NCBI GenBank assembly: GCA_964398215.1
Contig: CAYNNP010000014.1
Location: forward strand, 1 to 54,427
DNA length: 54,427 nucleotides
Origin: CAYNNP01 sp964398215
GTDB taxonomy: Bacteria > Planctomycetota > Planctomycetia > Pirellulales > Pirellulaceae
Direction: 5' to 3'
The stretch's first letter is position 1, and each line of letters starts with the position of its first letter. A program made the position numbers and the translations under genes. Positions 32,747 to 41,533 of this stretch are shown here, one piece after another. The notes beneath the pieces are model-generated. The model searched no databases and was not told the origin of the DNA. It saw only the letters and a list, made by a program, of their open reading frames with translations.

Positions 32747-35452
32747 ATGGTTATCGATCATCGGTTTGTCATCCCATTCACTTTCCTGATGATCACGATA
32801 GCGAACTTTGGTCAGTCGGCCGAACCGACCAAAGGTGAGTTGCTTTTCGCGATAAACGTAAAGAACCTCTTCGCGCAAAAATGCAACGCTTGTCATGGCG
32901 ATGACCCAAGCGACATCCAAGGCGGGTTGAACCTGCTTTCGCGAGATGGTGCGATCGCAGGCGGCGATGAGTTTGCTGTCAAAGTTCTAATACCAAAACA
33001 CGGCAACGAAAGTTACTTGTATCGGGTCACGACGCGCGAAGAACCCGGCTTCGAAATGCCGCCCAAGGAAGCCGAGCGTTTGACCCAAGAACAGACTTGG
33101 TGGATTCGTGATTGGATCAACGAAGGCGCGCCGTGGCCAAGCGACGAACGGGTCACCGAAATCCAAGCTCAATACGCTAGCGGTGAAATCGTCAAAACAT
33201 CAGGCGGCTTGAGCGAGGATTGGACCAACCGCCGCTACAAACCAGAGCATTTGTGGGCGTATCGCCCCTTGGATGTGCAGCAAGTGCCAGACGAAGTGAA
33301 CCCCATCGACTTTTTCATCGATGGAAAGCTAGAAAAGGCAGGACTTCAGCCGGCCCCGCCAGCGAGCGCGGGACATTTGATGCGACGAATCAGTTTTGGA
33401 CTGACCGGCCTGCCCGTCGATTCCAACGACAAGAAAACTTTCCTTCAAAATTACTCGCGCAGCAAGCAGTTGGCGGCCAAAACTTACGCAGCAAAGTTGA
33501 TGAACACCCCAGCCTACGGTGAACATTTTGGCCGCCAGTGGCTGGACGTGGCACGCTACGCTGATTCGGCTGGCTTTGCGAATGACTACGCACGCCCCAA
33601 TGCTTGGCGTTATCGCGACTACGTCATTCGCGCGTTCAATGAAGACAAGCCTTACAACGAATTCGTCAATCAGCAAATCGCTGGCGACGAAATCGATGAC
33701 CAAGATCCCGAGAACGTGATTGCAACCGGCTTTCTACGCATGGGGCCGTGGGAACAAACCAGCATGAGTGTGTTTCGCGTCACTCGTCAACAATGGTTGG
33801 ATGACGTCACCGATTCTGTTGGACAGACGTTTTTGGGCCATGCGTTACAGTGTGCCAAGTGTCATGATCATAAATTCGATCCGATTCCAACACGTGACTA
33901 CTACAGCATGATGGCAGTATTCACGACCACACAGTTTGCCGAACGGGATACACCATTCTTAAAGTCCGAAAACAAATCTGGTTTCAAACCAATCTTCCAA
34001 TGGACGAAAGAAAAAATCGCTGCGTATCAAAAACAACGCGATGAACTGAACGCCCGTGTTGCGAAACAACGCCAGCAGGAATCCACTTCCGCAAAGGTCG
34101 GTGACAACGGCCTGGACCCTGGTGATGAAGCTTCTTTGGCAAGAATGGCAAAGAACATTCTTAGGCACGGCTGGGAACTGGACAAAACAAAGCCCATCGC
34201 GTTCGCGGTTTACACAGGTAAAACCATCGAACGAAAGAACGTCGGCAAACGCATTCCCAAACCTGCGAAACCATGGAGCAAGGGCGAGATCGAGAAAGAC
34301 ACCATCCTGACTGGCGGTGACGCGTTTACTCGTGGCGACAATGTCATGCCAAGTCCATTGAGCGCGGTGCAACTGGCAGGCATGCCGGTGCCAAATTTCG
34401 ATGCGGGACAAGCCAAACGGCGACTCGCTTTGGCCAAATGGATTTCTGATCAGCGAAACCCTCTGACTGCCCGTGTGATCGTCAATCGTGTTTGGACTTG
34501 GCATTTTGGCAAAGGACTTGCTGGGAACCCCAATAACTTTGGTGCAACTGGTCGTCTGCCCACGCACCCAAAACTGCTTGACTATCTAGCTGATTGGTTC
34601 ATGAAAAACGATTGGTCGATCAAGAACTTGAATCGATTGATCGTTCAATCCAAAACCTATTCCAGATCCAGTGTCCATGCTGCTCCAGCTGAACTAGCGG
34701 AAAAGGATCCCAAGCGAGATTTGTATGCCGCATTTCAACCGCGCCGATTGACGGCAGAAGAAATTCGTGACGCAATGCTTTGGACCAGTGGCGAATTGAA
34801 TCCTCAAGTCGGCGGTGTTCCCTGTCGACCAGACTTGAATTTAGAAGTCGCCATGCAACCGCGACAGATCATGGGCGGAACCGCGTCTGTCTATGAACCC
34901 GATCCACTGCCCAAGCAACGCAATCGGCGCAGCGTCTATGCAGAAAAGATCCGGGGTGTTCGCGATCCGTTCCTGGAAACATTCAACCAACCGGGCCCCG
35001 ACAAATCCTGCGAACTGCGCGAGACTTCGACGGTTGCTCCTCAAGCGTTGACGATGCTAAACGCAACCGAAGTTCAGGAGCGATCACGAGCGTTTGCGAT
35101 GCGGTTGATGAAAGAAACTGGTGATCAGAAAAAATTGATCAACCGCGCTTTCGAGTTGGCACTGGGCCGCTTGCCGACCAACAAAGAACAAACACTTTGC
35201 CAAACGTACTGGCAGTCTTCGATCGAGGCTGAATCCGCAAAAACCTATCAAGCCGCTAAGTATCCAGCTCAGATAACACGCACGGTGATGGCGGAGAAAA
35301 CTGGCGAGCCGTATGACTTTGTCGAAATCATGCCAGCGTACAAAAACTATGTTCCCGATCTGCAGCCAACAGACCTGGACGCCAAAACGCGAGCACTTGC
35401 TAGTGTCTGCTTGGTGATCTTTAACATGAACGAGTTCGCATACATTGACTGA
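32747..35452 (+). CDS. Planctomycete cytochrome-c / DUF1549 / DUF1553 protein
   Basis: A 901-residue exported protein of the PSCyt1-PSCyt2-PSD1 architecture found throughout the Planctomycetes. An N-terminal hydrophobic segment serves as signal sequence. The cytochrome-like motif KCNACHGDD (Cys46, Cys49, His50) comes first, then a DUF1549 region with CAKCHDHKFDPIPTRDYYS (a second CxxCH), and a C-terminal DUF1553 domain (RVIVNRVWTWHFGKGL, YSRSSVHA, RRLTAEEIRDAMLW). No reaction is established for the family. The next gene, a DUF1501 protein, starts eight bases after this stop codon; the pair is normally adjacent and is probably one operon. Confidence 0.93.
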   Translation: MVIDHRFVIPFTFLMITIANFGQSAEPTKGELLFAINVKNLFAQKCNACHGDDPSDIQGGLNLLSRDGAIAGGDEFAVKVLIPKHGNESYLYRVTTREEPGFEMPPKEAERLTQEQTWWIRDWINEGAPWPSDERVTEIQAQYASGEIVKTSGGLSEDWTNRRYKPEHLWAYRPLDVQQVPDEVNPIDFFIDGKLEKAGLQPAPPASAGHLMRRISFGLTGLPVDSNDKKTFLQNYSRSKQLAAKTYAAKLMNTPAYGEHFGRQWLDVARYADSAGFANDYARPNAWRYRDYVIRAFNEDKPYNEFVNQQIAGDEIDDQDPENVIATGFLRMGPWEQTSMSVFRVTRQQWLDDVTDSVGQTFLGHALQCAKCHDHKFDPIPTRDYYSMMAVFTTTQFAERDTPFLKSENKSGFKPIFQWTKEKIAAYQKQRDELNARVAKQRQQESTSAKVGDNGLDPGDEASLARMAKNILRHGWELDKTKPIAFAVYTGKTIERKNVGKRIPKPAKPWSKGEIEKDTILTGGDAFTRGDNVMPSPLSAVQLAGMPVPNFDAGQAKRRLALAKWISDQRNPLTARVIVNRVWTWHFGKGLAGNPNNFGATGRLPTHPKLLDYLADWFMKNDWSIKNLNRLIVQSKTYSRSSVHAAPAELAEKDPKRDLYAAFQPRRLTAEEIRDAMLWTSGELNPQVGGVPCRPDLNLEVAMQPRQIMGGTASVYEPDPLPKQRNRRSVYAEKIRGVRDPFLETFNQPGPDKSCELRETSTVAPQALTMLNATEVQERSRAFAMRLMKETGDQKKLINRAFELALGRLPTNKEQTLCQTYWQSSIEAESAKTYQAAKYPAQITRTVMAEKTGEPYDFVEIMPAYKNYVPDLQPTDLDAKTRALASVCLVIFNMNEFAYID

Positions 35453-35459
35453 TTTCAAC

Positions 35460-36848
35460 ATGAAAACGATTCATACTTATCCGTCACGGCGCGACTTTGT
35501 TTACGGCTTGGGTGCCAGCCTCGGCAGTCTGGCGCTCAGTTCGATGTTGCATGCCGAAGAACATCAGCAATCGCCGCACTTTCCCGCCAAGGCAAAGCGT
35601 TTCATTTTTCTAATGATGGAAGGTGGCCCCTCGCATATTGATACTTTCGACCCGAAACCAGAGCTGAGCCGCCGACACTTGCAAGAGTTTTCGCGGACGG
35701 GCGAACAGCAAAGTGCGATGTCCTCAGGCAAACGGTACTTTGTCAAATCGCCGTTCGATTTTGTTAAAGCTGGCGAGAGCGGCGCGGATATCTGCGATCA
35801 ATGGACTCACTTGCAAGACTGCGTGGACGACATCTGTTTTTACCGTGGCGCCCAAGCCGAATCGGTGAACCATCCAACGGCGTGTTACCACATCAACACT
35901 GGCAATCGATTTGGTGGCGACCCTGCCGTGGGCGCTTGGATGACGTACGGACTTGGTGCGATCAATCAGAACTTGCCAAGTTTTGTGGTGCTGCCCAGAA
36001 CCAGCTATCCGCAAGGAGGCGCAGCAAATTGGTCCAACGGATTTTTGCCAGCCCAGTTTCAAGGCACACCGCTACGGCCCACAGGTAGCCCGATTCTGGA
36101 TCTATTGCCGCCGGAGAATGTAACGCGCGCCGAGCAACGCAAGAGCCTAGACTTGCTGGAAAAACTCAACCGCCAGCACTTGCAGTCGCGTCCTGATCGC
36201 AGCGAGCTAGAAGCACGCATTAGCTCGTACGAACTTGCCTTTCGGATGCAAACCGAAGTGCCTGACATCTTGGATCTTTCAGGCGAAGATCAGGCAACGT
36301 TGGATTTGTACGGGATCGGAAATAAGAAAACGGACCCATTCGCTCGCAAATGCTTGCTGGCTCGAAGGCTTGTCGAAAAGGGCGTGCGATTCGTGCAAGC
36401 CTATGCGGGTAACTGGGACAGTCACGACTACATCCAGCGCGCTCATGGCTCTCTGATCAAAAGCGTCGATCAGCCGATCGCCGCGCTGCTAAAGGATTTG
36501 AAACGCCGAGGAATGCTGCAAGACACGGTGGTGTTTTTCTGCGGTGAATTCGGCAGGACGCCCGACAACGGACTGCGCGGTGGCAGCAAGTCTTACGGGC
36601 GGGATCACAATGCCAAAGCGATGGCCATGTGGATGGCAGGCGGCGGCGTCAAAATGGGACACACCATCGGTGCAACCGATGAAACCGGCGGCGAGGCGGT
36701 CGAGTGTGTCCATCCGCTGCGCGACGTTCATGTCACACTTTTGCGATTGATGGGACTGGATGACAACAAACTAACCTACTACCACGCCGGACGCTTCAAG
36801 CAGCTCAGTCAGTTTGGCGGCGAAGTCATCAACGAACTACTCGCATAG
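35460..36848 (+). CDS. DUF1501 Tat-exported protein (sulfatase-like fold)
   Basis: A 462-residue protein with a twin-arginine signal (SRRDFVYGLGASLGSLALS) near the N-terminus. The DUF1501 core is recognised by FIFLMMEGGPSHIDTFDPKP, NHPTACYHINTGN and FFCGEFGRTPDNG and the final HVTLLRLMGLDDNKLTYYHAGR. DUF1501 resembles the alkaline phosphatase/sulfatase superfamily. The ATG at 35460 follows the DUF1549/DUF1553 stop codon by seven bases, so the two are co-transcribed. Members are thought to act on the surface polymer or carbohydrate-uptake apparatus; unproven. A dispersed hairpin repeat follows about 50 bases downstream. Confidence 0.93.
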   Translation: MKTIHTYPSRRDFVYGLGASLGSLALSSMLHAEEHQQSPHFPAKAKRFIFLMMEGGPSHIDTFDPKPELSRRHLQEFSRTGEQQSAMSSGKRYFVKSPFDFVKAGESGADICDQWTHLQDCVDDICFYRGAQAESVNHPTACYHINTGNRFGGDPAVGAWMTYGLGAINQNLPSFVVLPRTSYPQGGAANWSNGFLPAQFQGTPLRPTGSPILDLLPPENVTRAEQRKSLDLLEKLNRQHLQSRPDRSELEARISSYELAFRMQTEVPDILDLSGEDQATLDLYGIGNKKTDPFARKCLLARRLVEKGVRFVQAYAGNWDSHDYIQRAHGSLIKSVDQPIAALLKDLKRRGMLQDTVVFFCGEFGRTPDNGLRGGSKSYGRDHNAKAMAMWMAGGGVKMGHTIGATDETGGEAVECVHPLRDVHVTLLRLMGLDDNKLTYYHAGRFKQLSQFGGEVINELLA

Positions 36849-36900
36849 GATACTGAATTGTAGGCCGCAACTTTTGTGTGCCGGATGGCCGAAACTCTTG

Positions 36901-37029
36901 ACGGCTTGTTGATTTACTGAGCCGACGGCGCTAGCCGCGGGCCTTGTCGTGATAACGCAAACCTTCGAGGCCCGTGGCTAGCGCCAGCGGCTCACAAAAA
37001 TATGCCACGCAAATAAATCAACAAGCCGT
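36901..37029. repeat. Dispersed hairpin repeat, copy 2
   Basis: Terminal inverted repeats of 16 bases (ACGGCTTGTTGATTTA at 36901-36916; TAAATCAACAAGCCGT at 37014-37029) match perfectly. The inner arms (starting GAGCCGACGGCGCTAGCCGC and the matching GGCTAGCGCCAGCGGCTC) form a long imperfect stem. It shares TTGTTGATTTACTGAGCCG and AAAAATATGCCACGCAAATA with copy 3. It lies between the convergent DUF1501 and methyltransferase-like genes. Confidence 0.88.
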
Positions 37030-37048
37030 AGTCTAACAAATTGCACTA

Positions 37049-37750
37049 TCACCGTGAAAAGAAGAGCCAGTCTGTACAGCGCTCGTCGACCAACTCGTTG
37101 AGGTAACTGACGTCCTGCACGCGAACTTCGTCAAACACGTTTCTCAACGCGTCAGAAAACGGCGAAGATTCCGCATACGACCAGACTCCCAAAACGCCTC
37201 CGTCATTCAAGTGTTCTTTCGCTAGCCCCAACCCCGACTCGGTATAAAATTTCGCGTTGGAATCGTGCACATGTTCATCCAAGCGTTCGTCGGGCGAATG
37301 GTCCACATCGATCAAGATCAAATCAAACTGGTCTTCAGGTGGCTCTAAAAGTCGTTGGTAGACATCGCAGTTCGTCAACTTCAAATTTGGATTCTTCGAG
37401 AGCGAGGGTGACAACGGCACAAGCCCTTGCTTCATCCACGTGATCACCTCGGGCAAAAGTTCAGCGACTTCTACGGAGGCAACTTTGTCTGACAACAGAG
37501 CCTGATGCGCCGTGTAACCCAACCCAAGCCCACCGACCAATACGCGGAGATCAGAACCGCCATGCATTTCGATTGCCGTACACGCCAATTCACGTTCGCT
37601 GTCGGTGTACAAACTGCTCATCAGGAATTCGTGATTGAGCGTTACTTCGGTGACAAAAGTTCCCGGATCATGCAGCACCTCGCGTCGCCGCAAGCAAAGC
37701 ACACCCAGGGGCGTCGAATCGTAAGCCAAGATTTCTATTTTTGATGCCAT
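37049..37750 (-). CDS. Spermidine-synthase-like methyltransferase fold protein
   Basis: A 233-residue Rossmann-fold protein. LVGGLGLGYTAHQAL is an SAM/dcSAM-binding loop, followed by VEVAELLPEVITWMKQ and DVYQRLLEPPEDQFDLILIDVDHSP, the pattern of spermidine synthase-like proteins. It lacks the N-terminal beta-barrel of true spermidine synthases, so polyamine synthesis is not certain; a methyltransferase role is as likely. The ATG at 37750 (MASKIEIL) is preferred; an upstream frame of 41 residues is not convincing. No polyamine gene is nearby. Confidence 0.75.
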   Translation of the reverse strand: MASKIEILAYDSTPLGVLCLRRREVLHDPGTFVTEVTLNHEFLMSSLYTDSERELACTAIEMHGGSDLRVLVGGLGLGYTAHQALLSDKVASVEVAELLPEVITWMKQGLVPLSPSLSKNPNLKLTNCDVYQRLLEPPEDQFDLILIDVDHSPDERLDEHVHDSNAKFYTESGLGLAKEHLNDGGVLGVWSYAESSPFSDALRNVFDEVRVQDVSYLNELVDERCTDWLFFSR

Positions 37751-37818
37751 GCGTAAACAACATAGCGTCAAACCCGTCCACCGCCAGTTGCAGGTCAATT
37801 CGTAACAGGGCAACTCTA

Positions 37819-38739
37819 CTATGACATGTAAAGTTCCCATACGTCGATTCCTGGCAGCAAGCTCTTCAGCCAACTGCGGTAATCTTCCATAGGAAAGCCT
37901 GGTTGATCAAAAGGTGTTGGCAAAAACTGAGGATCACCGCCGCGAAAGTGAAAGGTCATCGGTTCGAGTGGAGTCTTTTCGCCACTTTTGCTGATCGTCC
38001 AAGACCCGATGTAGGGCTCCGGCATGCAATTAACTAGCGTTACTGATTCCAAGCGTTTCAATGGTCGTAGCTCCGCTAATTCGTTTCCTTTGAAATTGCA
38101 TGCACTAAGCGAAAGCAACTGCAAGGACGCGCATTTTCCAAGATCGGAAAAATGTTCTTTTTCGAGCCATGTTCCGCATAAAGAAAATCGCTGAAGCCGT
38201 TCGCAAGTAGACAACTGACTTAGATCCGCAGTCGTTGTCGACGCGCTATTGAAGGTCAAATCTTCTAATCGTGCCCAGTTCTTTAAATTCGCCAATCCGG
38301 CATGCGAAACATAGGCCGAGTCGACTTCGCTAATGGAAAGAGTCTTCAGCTGGCTAGACAATGGTTTCAATGTGACAATGTCTTCGTCCTTCATCCCAAC
38401 CATTTCCAGCGACAATGAATCGCACAGCGGCATCCCTTGCATCGCTTCGCAAAGGACTTTGAAGTCGAGCGAGTTGTCTCGCTCTGACCTGGACCAACGA
38501 AAACCACTAATCTTTACCCTGCGTGCGGTTTCGAAATAGTGTTCCCCAACCGCATCAACCACCCACTTTGGCATCATACTACTTTCGTATTCAATTATGC
38601 CGCCCATCGCTGTGATCGTTTCCACGCTTGCACGTTGAAGCCTTGCCGATCGATGCCAGATCGTTAGGAAAACGCAAACCACTGCCGCTGTTATTAGAAT
38701 CGCACGAATCGAAAACCGAGCGAACCGAAAACGCTTCAT
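37819..38739 (-). CDS. Membrane-anchored LRR-like protein
   Basis: A 306-residue protein. The N-terminus RFARFSIRAILITAAVVCVFLTIWH is the basic-plus-hydrophobic anchor seen in many small planctomycete proteins of this kind. The remainder shows irregular leucine-rich-like repeats (LKTLSISEVDSAYVS, LEDLTFNSASTTT, LQRFSLCGTWLEKEHFSDL, LQLLSLSACNFKGNELAEL). The function is unknown; protein binding is the usual guess. It lies between the methyltransferase-like and DUF1080 genes on the same strand. Confidence 0.75.
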   Translation of the reverse strand: MKRFRFARFSIRAILITAAVVCVFLTIWHRSARLQRASVETITAMGGIIEYESSMMPKWVVDAVGEHYFETARRVKISGFRWSRSERDNSLDFKVLCEAMQGMPLCDSLSLEMVGMKDEDIVTLKPLSSQLKTLSISEVDSAYVSHAGLANLKNWARLEDLTFNSASTTTADLSQLSTCERLQRFSLCGTWLEKEHFSDLGKCASLQLLSLSACNFKGNELAELRPLKRLESVTLVNCMPEPYIGSWTISKSGEKTPLEPMTFHFRGGDPQFLPTPFDQPGFPMEDYRSWLKSLLPGIDVWELYMS

Positions 38740-38764
38740 CGTTTTATCCTCTGTGGCAGATTGA

Positions 38765-39490
38765 TCATTTGGATAGTTTGGTGATCGGAGTCAACTCCAG
38801 TTTGCGGAACTCAACTTCTGATCCTTCGGCTTGAATGGCAAGCTGTCCTTTCGTCGCGGTGCAATCGGTTCCATGATTGACCAAGTCGCCATTGACCCAA
38901 ACTTTGATGGCATCGCCCACGCATTCGATGTTCATGGAGTTCCATTTGCCCACCGGTTTCTCGGAGCCATCGGTCAGGTTAAGAATTCTTCGTCCCTTGC
39001 CTTCGGTGACGCCCCAGTTTTTCTTTGGTCCGCGCCGTTTGACCATATCGGGCACTTTGATGTCTTCGACGATGCACCAAAAATCGCCCGCGTGCATGTG
39101 ATTCATTTGCGCCTCAATCGACTTGGGGAACATCCCATAAAGCGCACGCGGCGTTGACGCATGAACCAGCACGCCACAGTTCCCAGGTTTGGCAGCGAAG
39201 CGATACTCGACTTCAAGTCGATAGTTTTCGTAGATCGCATCGGTAATCAAATGGCCATTCGGCACACCAAGGCTGACGAGCATCCCGTCTCGGACAATGA
39301 AGCTGGCTTTGGCGTCGGGGTTCTTGTCGCGATCCGGAATATCAACATGCCACCCGGTCAGATCTTTGCCATTGAACAAATTGACCGTTTTTGATTTTGG
39401 TTTCGTATCCGCGGATACGGTTTCAAATTCGATAGCGATCGCGGCAAAGGCAATCATAAAACAGGCAAAGCGAGTCATCGTCGTACTCAT
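38765..39490 (-). CDS. DUF1080 (3-keto-disaccharide hydrolase-like) exported protein
   Basis: A 241-residue exported protein. A signal peptide (MTRFACFMIAFAAIAIEFETVSA, after a short start) precedes the DUF1080 domain: VNLFNGKDLTGWHVD, ENYRLEVEYRFAAKPGNCGVLVHA in overview, WNSMNIECVGDAIKVWVNGDLVNH and a final beta strand. DUF1080 is a lectin-like jelly-roll fold associated with 3-keto-disaccharide hydrolysis. An ATG at 39478 gives a start four residues later. 25 bases separate it from the LRR-like gene. Confidence 0.9.
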   Translation of the reverse strand: MSTTMTRFACFMIAFAAIAIEFETVSADTKPKSKTVNLFNGKDLTGWHVDIPDRDKNPDAKASFIVRDGMLVSLGVPNGHLITDAIYENYRLEVEYRFAAKPGNCGVLVHASTPRALYGMFPKSIEAQMNHMHAGDFWCIVEDIKVPDMVKRRGPKKNWGVTEGKGRRILNLTDGSEKPVGKWNSMNIECVGDAIKVWVNGDLVNHGTDCTATKGQLAIQAEGSEVEFRKLELTPITKLSK

Positions 39491-39701
39491 GGAATTTTGG
39501 TGGACTAGCGCGGTTAGTATTCACCAGGATGATACCTACAGAAAACGAAGCCAACATCTTTTGGTGGTTTGCCTTCAATGAAAAACCTGAAAACCTCGCA
39601 ATTTCGTTTTGTCGTTGGCTCAGCAGATTGACTGGGTGTGAGTATCGGACGCTGCTAGGCTTACGTCTTTGCGACCGACACTTCCTGCTGTGAAAATCGT
39701 C

Positions 39702-40110
39702 ATGCCACTTGGAATAGACCCAAAAGTCGACTTCGCATTCAAAATGGCTTTACTTCCTGCGGCATGCCGAGGATCTTGAAGCGGACGAACTTTCACAGCT
39801 CCTTGTTGAAGCGGAGTATCACGAAGCCACCGAGGTATTGCAAATGATTTCACGATCCCCCGAAGAACGTCGTTTCTACGAAGCACGCCAGAAGTTTCTT
39901 CACGACCAAGAAGCCAGACTTGCCGCGGCACGAGGGCAGGGACGCAACGAAGGAATCGAACAGGGCGCTGTGATTGGAAAGATCCAACTACTGCAACTAC
40001 TGCTGAACGCAGCAGAGCAACCCGCTAAGGAACTGGGCGAGCTTGATCAAAATGCATTATTGAACTTGCTTTCTGATCTTCAAGAACGACTTCGTTCTCG
40101 CAATAACTAA
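39702..40110 (+). pseudogene. Internally deleted Rpn/PD-(D/E)XK recombination-promoting nuclease
   Basis: Only the two ends of an Rpn-family nuclease/putative transposase remain. The N-terminus MPLGIDPKVDFAFK (39702-39743) is the family's characteristic opening. The C-terminal end follows in a different frame: WLYFLRHAEDLEADELSQ, then ATEVLQMISRSPEERRFYEAR and the Gly/Glu-rich tail ending in LQERLRSRNN at 40110. Roughly the central nuclease domain is missing, and the join is out of frame, so the gene is inactive. A second scrap with the same 23-base sequence lies at 40186. The family is found near mobile DNA. Confidence 0.8.
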
Positions 40111-40185
40111 CTTGCCTGCCACCTGGAAACTTGACTAGGGGCACGTGTTCAAGGCCAACTGATGCAGCCTGTGTAAGTTAGCGCG

Positions 40186-40208
40186 ACGAAGCCACCGAGG
40201 TATTGCAA
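40186..40208 (+). repeat. 23-bp direct repeat of the Rpn remnant
   Basis: The 23 bases beginning ACGAAGCCACCGAGG occur exactly at 39821-39843 inside the Rpn remnant and again here, in the same orientation 365 bases on. The second copy continues in an open frame (EATEVLQEQLAENS) that ends at 40303. It looks like debris of a second related gene or of the deletion event. Confidence 0.7.
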
Positions 40209-40342
40209 GAACAATTAGCCGAAAATAGTTGTCGAGTCGAACGAACTTCAGAAAGCGTTTTTGTCGCTCCTCCCTCAGGACTCACTTCCTGAATTTGACG
40301 CGTAACAAAAACGATTGAGCCAGAGTGGCGGCTGGAAGCGAA

Positions 40343-41200
40343 CTAGGTAGATGAGCGACCAAGCAACTCGCGCACTTGAACTGGTGTGTTGGGAGTGCGG
40401 TTCTGATCCCACTGGACTTTCATCGATTTGGGCACAACAACGATTGCGGTCGACCCTAGATGAAAACGTCCAAACTCTTCGCCCTTGCCGATCGGTCGAG
40501 GTTCGAATGGAACTTCTTTGATTTGTTTGCAGCGTTTGATCCGCCCAGTCAATACCGTTTCGATTCCTGCCACAATCATTGCACCGACCATGACCAACGC
40601 AAACGGATCATCGCCGTTTTTGAAAATCGTTACCAACCGTTCATTGCGCGCAAAAAGCGCATCGACATTGGCGGCTGTTCGTGGATTCACGGAAAACAAC
40701 TTGCCGGGAATGTACATCATTGACTCGGGTGATCCGTCGATTGGCATGTGCACGCGATGGTAGTCTCGCGGCGAAAGATAGATGGTCGCAAACGCACCGC
40801 CTTCAAACAAATCCGCCGTGTGTTTGTCGCCAAGCAATTCTGCCAGCGAATAATCAATTCCTTTGGCTTGCAATAAACGACCGTTCTCGATCGCGCCGAC
40901 TTGTGAAATCATTCCGTCGGCGGGTGAAGCGATACTGTCTGCAACGTCAGACATTGGCCGAGCATCTGGTTTCAGTTGCCGCGTAAAGAATTCGTTGAAG
41001 CTTGCATACTGGGCTGGCGTTGCTGGTTCGTCTGATCCCGATTCACTGACAGCCTGAGACAAGTCCACTTTGTACTTTGCGGCAAAACATCTGATGATCA
41101 AACTTTTCAGAGGACGCCATTTGACATCCGCAAAAAATCCGACCAAAACGGTCAACGCTTTTTGCGGAACGACTCGTTGGAGCAAGACAAACGGGTCCAT
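40343..41200 (-). CDS. psd: Phosphatidylserine decarboxylase
   Basis: Membrane-associated proenzyme that decarboxylates phosphatidylserine to phosphatidylethanolamine. Motifs: ASFNEFFTRQLKPDARP, SPADG, YLSPRDYHRVHMPIDG and near the C-terminus the autocleavage motif LGSTAIVVV, where Gly-Ser cleavage forms the pyruvoyl cofactor. At 285 residues it is close to the short E. coli-like type (322). The ATG at 41200 has AGGAAAA upstream. It lies nine bases downstream of the Rieske gene and is probably co-transcribed with it. Confidence 0.95.
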   Translation of the reverse strand: MDPFVLLQRVVPQKALTVLVGFFADVKWRPLKSLIIRCFAAKYKVDLSQAVSESGSDEPATPAQYASFNEFFTRQLKPDARPMSDVADSIASPADGMISQVGAIENGRLLQAKGIDYSLAELLGDKHTADLFEGGAFATIYLSPRDYHRVHMPIDGSPESMMYIPGKLFSVNPRTAANVDALFARNERLVTIFKNGDDPFALVMVGAMIVAGIETVLTGRIKRCKQIKEVPFEPRPIGKGEEFGRFHLGSTAIVVVPKSMKVQWDQNRTPNTPVQVRELLGRSST

Positions 41201-41209
41201 GAAATTTTC

Positions 41210-41533
41210 CTATTCCTCTTTTTGTACTCGCTCGCGTACAAACACTTCATCGCCCTCGACCTTGACTTCAAAACAGTCAACTTTGACACGAGGATTGTCC
41301 TCCCAGGTTCCATCTTTCACGCAAAAACGCCAGGCATGCCATGGGCAGGTGACCGTTTCTCCGTCCACATAGCCTTCAGCCAACGAGGCTCCCATGTGGG
41401 GGCACAAGTCGTCGATCGCGTGCCACTGGTCACCTTGCCGAAAAACGGCGACCATTCGCCCGTCAACTGGCACCGCGTGCCCCTGGCCATCCTCAAAGTC
41501 GTCGACTTTGCCGACTGATTCAAACTCGCTCAC
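41210..41533 (-). CDS. Rieske [2Fe-2S] ferredoxin-like protein
   Basis: A 107-residue cytoplasmic Rieske protein. The cluster ligands are Cys44-x-His46 in DLCPHMGASL and Cys63-x2-His66 in TCPWHAWRF, the NirD/biphenyl-dioxygenase ferredoxin pattern. I chose the GTG at 41533 because AAGGAAAT lies upstream; 27 residues upstream in frame are not Rieske-like. It probably donates electrons to an oxygenase or reductase encoded elsewhere. It lies directly upstream of psd, nine bases apart. Confidence 0.9.
   Translation of the reverse strand: MSEFESVGKVDDFEDGQGHAVPVDGRMVAVFRQGDQWHAIDDLCPHMGASLAEGYVDGETVTCPWHAWRFCVKDGTWEDNPRVKVDCFEVKVEGDEVFVRERVQKEE

Noticed and set aside
39620..39931. A 103-codon minus-strand frame over the Rpn remnant
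   Set aside because: The plus strand carries both recognisable ends of an Rpn-family gene; the minus-strand frame has no motif.
41070..41372. Plus-strand frame over psd and the Rieske gene
   Set aside because: Both minus-strand genes have clear family motifs and the plus-strand frame does not.
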